Notes: generated from the sequence alone by a model not told the origin. A stretch of DNA of 64,000 nt from Alphaproteobacteria bacterium (GCA_017559525.1 JAFYRI010000014.1:1-64000), one strand, 5' to 3'. Numbered from the stretch's first letter, positions 9,539-18,975 are shown. Made by a program: numbers and translations.

Positions 9539-11033
9539 ACCAATGTTCCCTTGCCTTCATAATGATTGCGTTGGCTTCATCTTCATTCATATCTTTGGCA
9601 CCAATTATTTCAACCAACTCGTCACCAGCTAAATCAGCTAAATTATCTAATGTTTTAACACCAGCTTCACCCAGTTTTACTAACATAGCATCTGTTAAAC
9701 CTTCTGTGTTTTTGAGTTCATCAGACAAACTTAAATCAGCTAATTTTTGATTAATTGTTTCAGCTTCAGCAACCAAATAAGCTTTAGCGCGATTTTGTAA
9801 TTCTGTTGCCAACTCTTCATCAAAGCCTTCAATACCAAGCAATTCGTCCAAAGCAATATAAGCAACATCTTCAACTTTGGCAAAACCTTCTTGGATTAAA
9901 ATATGAGCCATCATATCATCCACATCCAATGCACGCATGAACAAATCAACACGATCTTTCGTTTCTTGGATACGATGTTCAGATTCTTGAGCTTCATTCA
10001 TCATATCAATATGCCAACCAGTCAATTGAGATACCAACTTAATGTTTTGACCACGGCGACCAATTGCCAAAGATAATTGTTCTTCACTTAACACAACCTC
10101 TACATTGCCCGCTTCTTCATCAATAACAATTTTCAACACTTCATTTGGAGCCAATGCATTTACAATAAATGTTGCAGGATCAGATGACCAAGTCACAACA
10201 TCAATTTTCTCGCCTTGCAATTCAGAAACGATTGCTTGAACACGAATACCACGAAGACCAATACAAGCCCCACGAGCATCAACCGTATTATCCTTACTCC
10301 AAACAGCAATTTTTGCACGAGAACCAGGATCGCGAGCAACAGATTTAATTTCAATTAAACCATCGTAAATTTCTGGTACTTCAGCTTCAAACAATTTAGC
10401 CATAAATTGTGGATGTGAACGAGATAAGAATACTTGAGGCCCCTTAATTTCAGAACGAACATCTAAAATTAACGCACGAATACGATCACCCACACGATAT
10501 GTTTCTCTTGGAATCAATTCATCACGACGCAACAACGCTTCAACACGACCAGCAAGTTCAACAACCAAGTTGCCACCCTCAACACGTTTAATTGTACCGT
10601 TGATGATTTCACCTTTTTTGTCTTTCATATCATTATATTGTTGCAAACGTTCGGCTTCACGCACTTTTTGTGTGATAACTTGTTTGGCTGTACCAGCAGC
10701 AATACGACCAAAATCCATTGGAGGCAACATATCTACAATCTCGTCACCAATTTTTAAACTTTTGTCGCGCTTTTGAGCATCTGCCAAAGTCATTTGTGTG
10801 AATTCATCTTCTACTTCTTCAACAACCGTAATGTAACGAGCCATTGTAATAGCGCCCGTTTTTGGATCAATCTTTGTACGAATATCATATTCCGGACCAT
10901 ATTTAGAACGACCAGCCTTTGAAATACCTTGTTCCATAGCCTCTAGTACAGCCGTTTTTTCAATACCCTTATCTCTAGCCAACATTTCGGCCATTTGCAC
11001 GAGTTCAGGTCTTGGGAGTGTAGCAATTTGCAT
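9519..11033 (-). CDS. nusA: Transcription termination/antitermination factor NusA
   Basis: NusA binds RNA polymerase and nascent RNA and controls pausing, termination and antitermination. The 504 residues show the N-terminal polymerase-binding domain, an S1 domain near 130-200 (GEIINGTIKRVEGGNLVVEL), two KH domains with the signature LAIGRRGQNIKL near residue 325, and a C-terminal pair of acidic helix-hairpin-helix repeats (IEGFDEELATELQNRA; ending DEANAIIMKAREHW). The latter are the alpha-CTD-binding type. It follows rimP by 14 bp. Confidence 0.97.
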   Translation of the reverse strand: MQIATLPRPELVQMAEMLARDKGIEKTAVLEAMEQGISKAGRSKYGPEYDIRTKIDPKTGAITMARYITVVEEVEDEFTQMTLADAQKRDKSLKIGDEIVDMLPPMDFGRIAAGTAKQVITQKVREAERLQQYNDMKDKKGEIINGTIKRVEGGNLVVELAGRVEALLRRDELIPRETYRVGDRIRALILDVRSEIKGPQVFLSRSHPQFMAKLFEAEVPEIYDGLIEIKSVARDPGSRAKIAVWSKDNTVDARGACIGLRGIRVQAIVSELQGEKIDVVTWSSDPATFIVNALAPNEVLKIVIDEEAGNVEVVLSEEQLSLAIGRRGQNIKLVSQLTGWHIDMMNEAQESEHRIQETKDRVDLFMRALDVDDMMAHILIQEGFAKVEDVAYIALDELLGIEGFDEELATELQNRAKAYLVAEAETINQKLADLSLSDELKNTEGLTDAMLVKLGEAGVKTLDNLADLAGDELVEIIGAKDMNEDEANAIIMKAREHWFEEDKA

Positions 11034-11047
11034 TTTATTTCCTTTCC

Positions 11048-11539
11048 TTAATGTTTTTTCGGTTGTTTATTTAAAATATCGTCTGTCAAGATGAGTTTTG
11101 CTTTATGAATATTATCAAACATTAATTCTGTTTCTGCACCATCCACATACAAAACAACACCTGATTTATCATCATTCATTTTCAATATGCGCCCTTTAAA
11201 ACGCTTTCTACCATTCAAATCTGTGTGCGTTTCAACTTTAGCTTCTTTACCCATAAAACGTTCATAATCGGCAGGTTTTAACAGTGGTCTATCAATACCC
11301 GGAGAAGACACTTCCAACGTCCAACGACCAGAAAACGGATCCATTACATCCATCAACGCCGATACGGTTCTGGAAATTTGAGTACAATCGTTTAATGTCA
11401 TTTCCTTTCTATCAATTCGTTCGGCCATAACCTGAATAGTTTTAATGTCACCGCCCTGCAAGCTGACACGGACAATTTCATACCCCATATCCGCTAAGGA
11501 TGGCGTAATTTCTTGTTCAATTTTTTGTTCTATTTCCAT
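11048..11539 (-). CDS. rimP: Ribosome maturation factor RimP
   Basis: RimP assists 30S assembly by acting on the S12-S19 region. The 163 residues contain the family block WTLEVSSPGIDRPLLKPADYERFMG at about residues 80-105 and a C-terminal SH3-like domain. It is the first gene of the rimP-nusA-ylxR/L7Ae-infB-rbfA operon. The ATG at 11539 is preceded by AGGGGAAAACC. A promoter-like pair and then a strong terminator hairpin lie upstream, which may attenuate the operon. Confidence 0.93.
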   Translation of the reverse strand: MEIEQKIEQEITPSLADMGYEIVRVSLQGGDIKTIQVMAERIDRKEMTLNDCTQISRTVSALMDVMDPFSGRWTLEVSSPGIDRPLLKPADYERFMGKEAKVETHTDLNGRKRFKGRILKMNDDKSGVVLYVDGAETELMFDNIHKAKLILTDDILNKQPKKH

Positions 11540-11594
11540 TGGTTTTCCCCTAAAAAGTTGACCATTTTACCATTAAAATCCCGTCTTTTTTATT

Positions 11595-11627
11595 AAAAAA
11601 GAGCGAGGTTTTTAACCCCACCCTCTT
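11595..11627 (-). terminator. Intrinsic terminator/attenuator upstream of rimP
   Basis: On the minus strand AAGAGGGTGGGGTT (from 11627) pairs with AACCTCGCTCTT (ending 11599) with only wobbles inside, then six T follow. It may end rsmB transcripts, but it also lies downstream of the candidate rimP promoter at 11653-11681, so it could be a leader attenuator. Confidence 0.7.
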
Positions 11628-11652
11628 AGTAAATCTACGAGAACATATTATG

Positions 11653-11681
11653 TATATACACTACTTTTTTCCAAAAATCAA
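11653..11681 (-). promoter_or_regulatory. Putative rimP-nusA operon promoter
   Basis: TTGATT (11681-11676) and TATATA (11658-11653) are 17 bp apart on the minus strand, in the spacer between rsmB and rimP. Confidence 0.4.
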
Positions 11682-11732
11682 GCACTTTTTTTGTTTTTTT
11701 ATATAATATCAAATGATAATGCCCTTTTTCGC

Positions 11733-12830
11733 TTATTTTCTTTTTAATACGCCAATGTATAATCCGTCTGTTCCGGTTCTAAATGGAGAGCATTGTTTTT
11801 CTCGTATAAATTCAAAATCACTATGACGGGATAAAAAGGCATCCACTTGTTTTTTGTTTTCTTGCGTTAACAACGAACAGGTCATATAACTTAAATAGCC
11901 GCCAGAGCGCACAAACACACATGCTTTATCTAAAATATCAGCTTGTTTTTGACAAATATCAGCCACTTGAGCTCTAGTCAATTTCAATCTGGCATCTGGG
12001 CATCTGCGCCAAGTACCCGTCCCCGAACAAGGAGCATCCACCACAACATGATCAAATCCATTCGGATACTTATCAGCCTTTATTGGTGATACCGTTTTTA
12101 TAATTTTGACACCAGCTCGATTGGCTCGTTTTTCCAACTCTTTCAATGATTGTATTGATACATCGTGCGATACAATTTGACCTTTGCCTTTCATCATTTG
12201 TGCAAAAATCAACGATTTACCACCAGCACCAGCGCAATAATCCAATACCGTATCACCGTCCTTAATCCCCGTTTCCAATGCCACGAGTTGAGAACCCTCA
12301 TCTTGAATCTCAACCAATCCATTTTTATAAGCTGAACACGCATTTAAATTTACACGTTTTTTCAATATCAAACCATAAGGAGAATGCCGAGTTTGTTCCG
12401 TTTCAATCCCTTCATTCAACAAAGCTTTGGCTATTTTTTCTCGATTACCATTAGCGCGTAAAACCGTATCCGGCGTTCGTAACAAAGCCGGCAATTCTTG
12501 ATCAGCATTTTCAACCATTTCAATCATCCAATCTGGAACCTCAAAACAAACATCATCCGATGCTCCATCCGGTCTATAATCAGACGTATATTTTTGCGTT
12601 AGAACAGCTTCAATTTTATCGGCAAGCGTACCATTTGGCAGATCATATTCCAACCGGCGATAAGCCCGCAACATCCCCCAAACCATATCTGCCAAAGCTC
12701 GTCTATCCTTTGAACCGATATACCGACGAGCCCGTGTATAAGCATTCATAACCTCACTGGCTGGTTGAGATGTTTTTAAAATTTGTTCCAACACTTCTTG
12801 GGCGGTAATTTTAATCTGCTCTGGTTGCAT
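11733..12830 (-). CDS. rsmB: RsmB-family 16S rRNA (cytosine-5) methyltransferase
   Basis: This SAM-dependent enzyme of the RsmB/NOL1 family places m5C in rRNA (C967 in E. coli). A helical N-terminus of ~110 residues resembles the NusB-like RNA-binding domain. The catalytic domain shows the SAM loop VLDYCAGAGGKSL, motif IV DAPCSGTGTWRRCPD with one catalytic Cys, and MTCSLLTQEN with the second Cys. At 365 residues it is shorter than E. coli RsmB (429), so the exact target is inferred. It overlaps the upstream 93-residue gene by 20 bp. Confidence 0.85.
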   Translation of the reverse strand: MQPEQIKITAQEVLEQILKTSQPASEVMNAYTRARRYIGSKDRRALADMVWGMLRAYRRLEYDLPNGTLADKIEAVLTQKYTSDYRPDGASDDVCFEVPDWMIEMVENADQELPALLRTPDTVLRANGNREKIAKALLNEGIETEQTRHSPYGLILKKRVNLNACSAYKNGLVEIQDEGSQLVALETGIKDGDTVLDYCAGAGGKSLIFAQMMKGKGQIVSHDVSIQSLKELEKRANRAGVKIIKTVSPIKADKYPNGFDHVVVDAPCSGTGTWRRCPDARLKLTRAQVADICQKQADILDKACVFVRSGGYLSYMTCSLLTQENKKQVDAFLSRHSDFEFIREKQCSPFRTGTDGLYIGVLKRK

Positions 12831-13092
12831 GGCGAATTTTTTCCAATATATTTTGAATGCGGCTATCCACTTTTTCCATCCCTTGTTCCGATGAAAATTT
12901 CACAGCTAACAACAAATACAAATCAATACATTCTTTTTCAAAAGCGCGGCGATATTCATTATCCGATTTCGGAATATCACGCATTTTCATATAGGTATCT
13001 TTTGCCTTTAACTCGTCAATATGATCCATTATCATCACCTCCAAAGCATGTTTATCACTCCACGCTTGTTTTAAGGCATCAAAATCACGCAT
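12811..13092 (-). CDS. Hypothetical 93-residue helical protein
   Basis: Not recognised. The sequence is highly charged, predicted all-helical, with no signal peptide or membrane segment. It starts one base inside the rlmE stop and its 3' end overlaps the rsmB start by 20 bp, so it sits tightly in an rRNA-methyltransferase operon and is very likely translated. A role connected with rRNA modification is only a guess from context. Confidence 0.6.
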   Translation of the reverse strand: MRDFDALKQAWSDKHALEVMIMDHIDELKAKDTYMKMRDIPKSDNEYRRAFEKECIDLYLLLAVKFSSEQGMEKVDSRIQNILEKIRHATRAD

Positions 13093-13772
13093 TATTTACC
13101 CCCTTTAAAGCCGGTTGCCACAACATAAACTTCAGAAGAATCTTTACGGCTAGCATCTGGTTTCGCGTGTTTTACAACGGCAAAATCTCGTTTCATTTCG
13201 GCCAAAAATTCATTTTCCGTGCCACCTTGGAAAATTTTGGCAATAAATACTCCACCAGGATTCAATACTTTAACAGCAAAATCATAAGCCATTTCCAACA
13301 ACCCCATAATACGCAAGTGATCAAGACTGTGTACACCCGTTGTATTGGCAGCCATATCACTCATTACGACATCCGCACGATGTCCACCCAACAACTCTTC
13401 CAATTTAGCCGGAGCTTCATCTAATGTAAAGTCCATTTGAACCAAATTTGCACCCGCAATCGGATCAGCTGGCAACAAATCCATACCAACCACCAATGGA
13501 TTTTCCGGCGTTGATTTCACGCGTTGTACAGCAACCTGGCTCCAACCACCAGGGGCACATCCTAAATCCACTACGCGTTTACCCGCTTTAAAAAAGTGGA
13601 ATTGATCATCCAATTGCATAATTTTAAAAGCCGCCCGACCTCGATATCCCAAACGTTGTGCTTCGGATACGTATGGATCATTAATTTGGCGTTGCAACCA
13701 ACGAACGGAAGAAGCACGACGACCTCTTACCTTTTTGAGTTTTGATTTTAAAGGCCTTGCATTAAATTTCAT
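13092..13772 (-). CDS. rlmE: 23S rRNA 2'-O-ribose U2552 methyltransferase
   Basis: RlmE (FtsJ/RrmJ) methylates U2552 in the A loop of 23S rRNA late in 50S assembly. The 226 residues contain YRGRAAFKIMQLD with the catalytic Lys, the SAM loop VVDLGCAPGGWSQVA, the acidic MSDMAANTTG, and IAKIFQGG with the second catalytic Lys. The first ~20 residues are basic (KSKLKKVRGRRASS) and could bind rRNA. It follows the lipid A acyltransferase gene by 9 bp. Confidence 0.95.
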   Translation of the reverse strand: MKFNARPLKSKLKKVRGRRASSVRWLQRQINDPYVSEAQRLGYRGRAAFKIMQLDDQFHFFKAGKRVVDLGCAPGGWSQVAVQRVKSTPENPLVVGMDLLPADPIAGANLVQMDFTLDEAPAKLEELLGGHRADVVMSDMAANTTGVHSLDHLRIMGLLEMAYDFAVKVLNPGGVFIAKIFQGGTENEFLAEMKRDFAVVKHAKPDASRKDSSEVYVVATGFKGGK

Positions 13773-13781
13773 ATTCTATCC

Positions 13782-14663
13782 TTACTTATATTCACTTTTA
13801 TCAAAACGACGGTGTATCCACATCCATTGTTCTGGTGTTTCAGATATCCATCGTTCTAAGACTTTATTCATATTGGCAACTGTTTCATAAACTGCCATTT
13901 CATTATCCTCTGCTTTTGATAACGGTAATGGTTCAACCGTCATTTTAAAGCGTCCATCTGGTAATCGTCTGGCACACCCCATTACAATTGGCAATCTCAT
14001 TTTCAATGCAATAGATACCATTGCAGAAGGTGTCATTGCCATTTTACCAAAAAATGGAACCGCAATTCCTTCTCGCAATCGTTGATCACACAAAATGGCA
14101 ATATGTTCCCCATTTTTAAGCAAATCAAGCATAATTCTAGCGCCACCACTCCCTTTAGGAATATGAACTCCTGCTCGTTTTGAAAACATTAATTTTTCAA
14201 GCCATGGATTATTAGCTGGTCTGTACACTGGATGCAATTGAAAATAATGCTGCGCCGTATAAGTAGATGCGAACTCCCAATTTCCAAAGTGGGCAGAACA
14301 CACAAACCCACCCCGATCATCATCTTTCAAGGATTGCAAATAATCCTTTCCTTCTATTTCAGCACCCTCATTCCACTCTCTTGTATGCGGCATTTCAGCA
14401 AAAAATTTTGCAAAATGAATCCACATTTTTTTTATAATTTCTTTTTTTTCAGCCTTAGTTTTATCTGGAAAAGCAATTGTCAAATTCTGGTAGGCAATTT
14501 TATTTCTTACTACCATACATGGTGCAATAAGCAGCCCCAAAATACCAGCTATTTTTGTAGCCCATTTCAGAGGCAATATCTTAAAAAAGCCCCAAACAAT
14601 ACCAACCCCAATACCCACCATTGGATCGATCAAGAAACGGTGTGCCCAATTCCTTTTTTTCAT
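13782..14663 (-). CDS. lpxL: Lipid A biosynthesis late acyltransferase (LpxL/HtrB family)
   Basis: This inner-membrane enzyme adds a secondary acyl chain from acyl-ACP to Kdo-lipid A precursors. The 293 residues show a hydrophobic N-terminal anchor (~13-50) and the HX4E catalytic motif HFGNWE (His125, Glu130). KGSGGARIMLDLL and the late GCARRLPDGRF fit the family. It overlaps lpxK by 4 bp (ATGA), giving a waaA-lpxK-lpxL block. LpxL and LpxM cannot be told apart from sequence here. Confidence 0.88.
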   Translation of the reverse strand: MKKRNWAHRFLIDPMVGIGVGIVWGFFKILPLKWATKIAGILGLLIAPCMVVRNKIAYQNLTIAFPDKTKAEKKEIIKKMWIHFAKFFAEMPHTREWNEGAEIEGKDYLQSLKDDDRGGFVCSAHFGNWEFASTYTAQHYFQLHPVYRPANNPWLEKLMFSKRAGVHIPKGSGGARIMLDLLKNGEHIAILCDQRLREGIAVPFFGKMAMTPSAMVSIALKMRLPIVMGCARRLPDGRFKMTVEPLPLSKAEDNEMAVYETVANMNKVLERWISETPEQWMWIHRRFDKSEYK

Positions 14664-15628
14664 TTTAAAACCTCTTTTAAAACAGCATGTAATTCAGCCG
14701 GATCATCAAATATAAATTCACCAGACAAAACTTTTACATTACGTCCTAACTCTTCAGATAATTTAATCGCATCTTTTGTTGTTGTAATTAAAGGTATGGC
14801 TCCAGCTTTTTGTTTCATTTCTTCAATATCAAAACGGGTATAAAAATAATGATCGGGAAAACTTTGTGTCCCTACAACTTCAACCCCAGCTTCACATAAA
14901 GTATCAAAAAACTTATTCGGATTACCCAAACCAGCAAATGCAAAAACTTGTTTCCCTCTTAATTCAGCCAACGTTTCGATATTAGGTACAAAGCGCCCAG
15001 TTAAAACTGGTAAATCAACTTTATATCGTTGCAAATAAAACTGAACTCCCCATGTATCCTCACCAACAATAATAACAGCATCTGCTCTCTTCAACCCCCT
15101 TAACGCTGGCTCCCTCAAAGGACCTGCAGGTAACACACATTCATTGGCAAACCCCTTTTTTCCATCCACAACGACAAAAGACAGTGTTTTAATCAAACTG
15201 GGATTTTGAAAACCATCATCCATAATAATCCCTTTGGCCCCACATTTAACAGCCAATTGAGCGCCTCTAGCACGATGATTATCAACTACTGTTGGTGCCA
15301 TTTCAGCCAACATCATTGCCTCATCTCCAACTTCAAAAGGCGTGTGCGTTGACACATCCACCAAAACATTCTTTACTTTTGATTTATACCCGTGATTCAA
15401 AAAGAAGAAGCCCTCTTGCTTTAATATCTTCATTAAGGCCAAACAAACCGGCGTTTTCCCCGTTCCACCCACCGAAATATTACCAACGCAAATTACCGGA
15501 ACAGGAGCTTGATATGGTTTTGCCCGCTTAAAACGTCTAGCAACAGACCACGCATAACACACTCCTAAAGGCATGAGCATTTTAGAAATCCATGATGATT
15601 TTTTATCCCAAAAAGCAGGCGTTCCCAT
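14660..15628 (-). CDS. lpxK: Tetraacyldisaccharide 4'-kinase
   Basis: LpxK phosphorylates the 4' position of the tetraacyl-disaccharide to make lipid IVA at the inner membrane. It is 322 residues long. The P-loop VGNISVGGTGKTP lies at about residues 48-60, and IIMDDGFQNPSL, the family Walker B-like DDGFQ motif, follows. The N-terminus has a short hydrophobic helix (MLMPLGVCYAWSVA). It shares one base with waaA and overlaps lpxL, so the three enzymes are almost surely co-translated. Confidence 0.94.
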   Translation of the reverse strand: MGTPAFWDKKSSWISKMLMPLGVCYAWSVARRFKRAKPYQAPVPVICVGNISVGGTGKTPVCLALMKILKQEGFFFLNHGYKSKVKNVLVDVSTHTPFEVGDEAMMLAEMAPTVVDNHRARGAQLAVKCGAKGIIMDDGFQNPSLIKTLSFVVVDGKKGFANECVLPAGPLREPALRGLKRADAVIIVGEDTWGVQFYLQRYKVDLPVLTGRFVPNIETLAELRGKQVFAFAGLGNPNKFFDTLCEAGVEVVGTQSFPDHYFYTRFDIEEMKQKAGAIPLITTTKDAIKLSEELGRNVKVLSGEFIFDDPAELHAVLKEVLK

Positions 15629-16893
15629 TATAAGCCAACCCTTTCATGCAACAACTGATAAACTCTATCTAATACAGCCATTTGAGAGGTGGCAAATGTT
15701 TGAGCTCGTTTCATAACTGGCTCCATTTCGTCTGGATGCGTTAAATAACGCACTGCATTCCCCAACACCTCCGAAGCAGTTTGCACACGGATCAAGGCCC
15801 CCTCTTCACTAGCTTGTTTTACAATTTCCCGAAAATTAAAAGTATAAGGTCCGACCATAACCAATCGACTTAAACGCATTGGTTCCAACATATTTTGACC
15901 ACCGAATGGCACCAAAGACCCCCCAACAAACACTATTGGAGCCAACCGATAAATCAATCCCATTTCACCAATCGTATCTGCCAAATATATGTCCGTTTTC
16001 AAGGTTATCTTTTCACCTCTTGAACGACGCGCTACCCGCAATCCTGCTGCGACAAACAATGCTTCAATCTCATCTCCACGCTCAGGATGACGAGGGGCAA
16101 TAATAGATAAAAAACTAGGATAAGCACGTTTTACATCGTTATGAAAACCCAAAATCATCGCCTCTTCCCCTTCATGTGTACTAGCGGCAATACAACATGG
16201 ACGAGAACCAATTTGAGACAACATATCATTTAGTTCAATCCCATCATATGGTGGATTAACGGCTGAAAATTTTAAATTACCAACACATACAACTTGATTT
16301 GCTCCCAGCAACTCCAACCGAGAAGCATCCTCATTCGTTTGTCCAAAACACAATGTAAATAAGCGCAACAACGGCTCAATAAACCTCTTTGCTTTTTTCC
16401 AACGATCAAAAGAACGATCCGAAATACGACCATTCAACAAAACTAATGGTTTTTTATTTTTCGAGATAGACTTTAGTATATTTGGCCAAAAATCAGATTC
16501 AAACCACAACACTAAATCCGCATTCCAATGTTTAACAAACCAATGTGCTGCCCATGGAAAATCCACAGGAATATATTGATGAAAAGCCCTATCAGGCAAT
16601 CTCTTAGCCATTAACGCTGCCGAAGTTCGTGTCCCAGATGTCACCATTACATGCACCTCTGGATCACGGCGCAAAATTTCATTAATCAGTGGCATCATGG
16701 ATAGACACTCGCCAACACTAGCTCCATGCAACCAAACAAGACGCCCCTTTGGACGTGCCTTAAAAGCCCACCCCATGCGCTCATTAAGCCTTGATAAATC
16801 TTCCTTTTTGCGTATAACTCGCACTAGTATCCACACAAAAATAACAGGGGATAATAAAATAGTTACAAGCATATACAAAAATAATGGTACCAT
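15628..16893 (-). CDS. waaA: 3-deoxy-D-manno-octulosonic acid (Kdo) transferase
   Basis: WaaA (KdtA) transfers Kdo from CMP-Kdo to lipid IVA. The 421 residues begin with a membrane anchor (2-25). WLHGASVGE (Glu62) is the catalytic signature of the N-terminal domain, and the C-terminal GT-B half has APRHPERG and GGSLVPFGGQNMLEP. Whether one or two Kdo residues are added cannot be read. It heads the waaA-lpxK-lpxL-rlmE run and is divergent from the winged-helix gene at 16960. Confidence 0.94.
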   Translation of the reverse strand: MVPLFLYMLVTILLSPVIFVWILVRVIRKKEDLSRLNERMGWAFKARPKGRLVWLHGASVGECLSMMPLINEILRRDPEVHVMVTSGTRTSAALMAKRLPDRAFHQYIPVDFPWAAHWFVKHWNADLVLWFESDFWPNILKSISKNKKPLVLLNGRISDRSFDRWKKAKRFIEPLLRLFTLCFGQTNEDASRLELLGANQVVCVGNLKFSAVNPPYDGIELNDMLSQIGSRPCCIAASTHEGEEAMILGFHNDVKRAYPSFLSIIAPRHPERGDEIEALFVAAGLRVARRSRGEKITLKTDIYLADTIGEMGLIYRLAPIVFVGGSLVPFGGQNMLEPMRLSRLVMVGPYTFNFREIVKQASEEGALIRVQTASEVLGNAVRYLTHPDEMEPVMKRAQTFATSQMAVLDRVYQLLHERVGL

Positions 16894-16959
16894 TTTTTTC
16901 CTTTTATGTTAAAATAACAGACAGTTCATATTAACGCAATTCAAAAAAAAAGGCAAGTT

Positions 16960-17547
16960 ATGATTGGAATTATTGCAAAAAATAACCTAATGCGTCAAGC
17001 TTTGTGTAACATATTACAAGAATTCGATCCCGTTGTTTATGTATCAGGAGAAACGCCAGCCGATTTAATTGTTTTATATCAATCTCCTGATTTTGTTGAT
17101 GGTTTCTTTAAAACCCCCATTCCATGTCCTGTATTATTGCTTGGTTTAGCGCACGATGAAGCAGATTTTTGCTTGCCTATCCCGTGTCGCTTAAATGTAT
17201 TAAAACAAACAATTACAAAAGCACTAGAAGCATCACAAAATACAACAATCTTTGAAAATCCAATTTTTATTTTTAATGGTAAAAATCGTCGCGTATACAA
17301 CAAACAAACAGAGAACGAAATTTATCTAACGGAAAAAGAAAATGCTCTTGTCTCTTATTTGGCAAAAAAAATGGGAACTCCTTGTACAAAAGAAGAGTTA
17401 CTAGCACACGTTTGGAACTACAATCCTGATGTTGAAACACACACTGTTGAAAGCCACATTTATGCACTAAAACAAAAAATTGGATTGGACGCTAACTTTT
17501 TCATCCAATCCAATAATAATGGTTACTTTTTAGTCACTGAGGACTAA
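16960..17547 (+). CDS. Winged-helix regulator with degenerate receiver domain (OmpR/PhoB type)
   Basis: The last ~100 of 195 residues form an OmpR/PhoB-type DNA-binding domain: a basic hairpin, LTEKENALVSYLAKK, TKEELLAHVWNYNPDVETHTVESHIYALKQKI and the terminal NNGYFLV. The first ~85 residues have receiver-like length, but the acidic pair normally near residues 8-10 reads AKNN and no Asp occupies the phosphorylation strand (DLIVLYQSPD). It is therefore probably not controlled by a classical kinase. No partner kinase is adjacent. Similar atypical regulators follow FixJ- or CtrA-type circuits, but no target is visible. Confidence 0.75.
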   Translation: MIGIIAKNNLMRQALCNILQEFDPVVYVSGETPADLIVLYQSPDFVDGFFKTPIPCPVLLLGLAHDEADFCLPIPCRLNVLKQTITKALEASQNTTIFENPIFIFNGKNRRVYNKQTENEIYLTEKENALVSYLAKKMGTPCTKEELLAHVWNYNPDVETHTVESHIYALKQKIGLDANFFIQSNNNGYFLVTED

Positions 17548-17566
17548 AAACTTATTTTATAAATTA

Positions 17567-18346
17567 CTATTTTATTTTCATGTCAGGTTCAATAATTTCC
17601 CTTGGAACCTGTCTAATCTGTGGGACATCAGAACCTGCAGTGGCAGATATCGCCTGTACCAGTTCTGGAGGAACACCAACAGAACCATCTGCTTGTTTTG
17701 TCATAATAACCTGCGCAGAAGATTGAGCATTTTGTGGCACTTGCACAGAAGCCGCTCCCACAACTTGATTTTGTTGAACTGAAGCATTAGATCCCGTATT
17801 ATTTTTCAATACTTCATTTGATTGAATGTTAAACAATAACGCATTTTTAATGGAATCGCTAATGTTTGTATTTTGCAATACTGGATTTTTATTCAAATAC
17901 CACAAAACATTTTCCCCATTGGCATCTAATACCGTCATATCAGCACCAGCAGATATAATTAACTTTAAAATATCTTGACGCGGTGAATAATAAGCAGCAA
18001 ACATTAACAAAGGAACTTTATTTGGAGCGCCCTGAATATCAAAACCATCCAAAGAAACCTCATCCTTTACAGATATACCACCTTCTAATAATAGCCGAAC
18101 AACTTCTGGATTACCACGACGAATAGCTAATTGTAAAATCGTTCCACCACATTTAACGGGCGCATTTAAATCAACACGACCACCTAAAATTGGTTCTAAA
18201 TCTTTGGCACTCCTTGCATTACGAATTAAATCTTGTAATGGTGAATAAGAACACTGCGCACTATTACTACCTCTATAAGACGCTGCCAAAGCGCTCGTTG
18301 CAACAAGACAAAACGCTATACTTGTAGCCAATAAAATTCTTTTCAT
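17567..18346 (-). CDS. Exported ankyrin-repeat protein
   Basis: A signal peptide covers residues ~1-22 (LLATSIAFCLVATSALA). About three ankyrin repeats follow (GTILQLAIRRGNPEVVRLLLEGG; PLLMFAAYYSPRQDILKLIISAGAD). The second half is Q/N/V-rich and low in complexity. It is likely periplasmic or secreted and binds protein. Its start shares one base with the lolA stop, so it is in the lolA operon. Its function is not known. Confidence 0.7.
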   Translation of the reverse strand: MKRILLATSIAFCLVATSALAASYRGSNSAQCSYSPLQDLIRNARSAKDLEPILGGRVDLNAPVKCGGTILQLAIRRGNPEVVRLLLEGGISVKDEVSLDGFDIQGAPNKVPLLMFAAYYSPRQDILKLIISAGADMTVLDANGENVLWYLNKNPVLQNTNISDSIKNALLFNIQSNEVLKNNTGSNASVQQNQVVGAASVQVPQNAQSSAQVIMTKQADGSVGVPPELVQAISATAGSDVPQIRQVPREIIEPDMKIK

Positions 18347-18975
18347 TATTTTCCCTCCTTATATGGATTTACAAAATTAAACATACTACTTTTAATGGGT
18401 TTATTTGCTGTGATATCATACAAAGATACCGTTGATTTCACCCCTTGCATATCTACCACATCCCATTGTTTTAACTCCAATGTATCCTTATCAATAACCA
18501 ATGTCAAGGTGCCAAGTTCTTCAGCGTCTTTTTTATGAGCCGAAACAAAATATTCATCCAACACATCTTGCACATCAGAAACAACAAAATCAGGATCCTT
18601 AAAAGACAATTTATCTTTTAAAATCAACGCAACAGGTGTTTGATTTAAATCAAAGTAACTGACCTCCTGCAAATCCTTATCATGATAAATAAAAAATCCA
18701 TTTATCGCATAAAACTCCAAAGGAGATCCCTTTTCGTATACAAGACGCATTTTACCGGGTTTTGATAAATACAAATCGCCCGTTTGTAAATCATCTTTAA
18801 CTTTTGAGTTAAATTGAGCAAATTTAGCCTTAATTGTTTTCATGCTATTATAAGCATCTTCAACTTTAGTCAAAATCTCACGATTTTGTGGCGTGTCAAC
18901 GGACTTATGAATATCCGCAAATGCTACAAACGGCATCATTAAAAACATCGCCCCTGTTAATAAAATCTGTTTCAT
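18346..18975 (-). CDS. lolA: Outer-membrane lipoprotein carrier protein LolA
   Basis: LolA shuttles lipoproteins through the periplasm from LolCDE to the outer membrane. The signal peptide is MKQILLTGAMFLMMPFVAFA, ending in AFA|D. The mature part has the LolA start (VEDAYNSMKTIKAKFAQ), the LYLSKPGKMRLVYEKG block and a late VSLYDITANKP. At 209 residues the length is normal. It lies behind ftsK and the acetyltransferase gene; ftsK-lolA is a common alphaproteobacterial pair. Confidence 0.9.
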   Translation of the reverse strand: MKQILLTGAMFLMMPFVAFADIHKSVDTPQNREILTKVEDAYNSMKTIKAKFAQFNSKVKDDLQTGDLYLSKPGKMRLVYEKGSPLEFYAINGFFIYHDKDLQEVSYFDLNQTPVALILKDKLSFKDPDFVVSDVQDVLDEYFVSAHKKDAEELGTLTLVIDKDTLELKQWDVVDMQGVKSTVSLYDITANKPIKSSMFNFVNPYKEGK

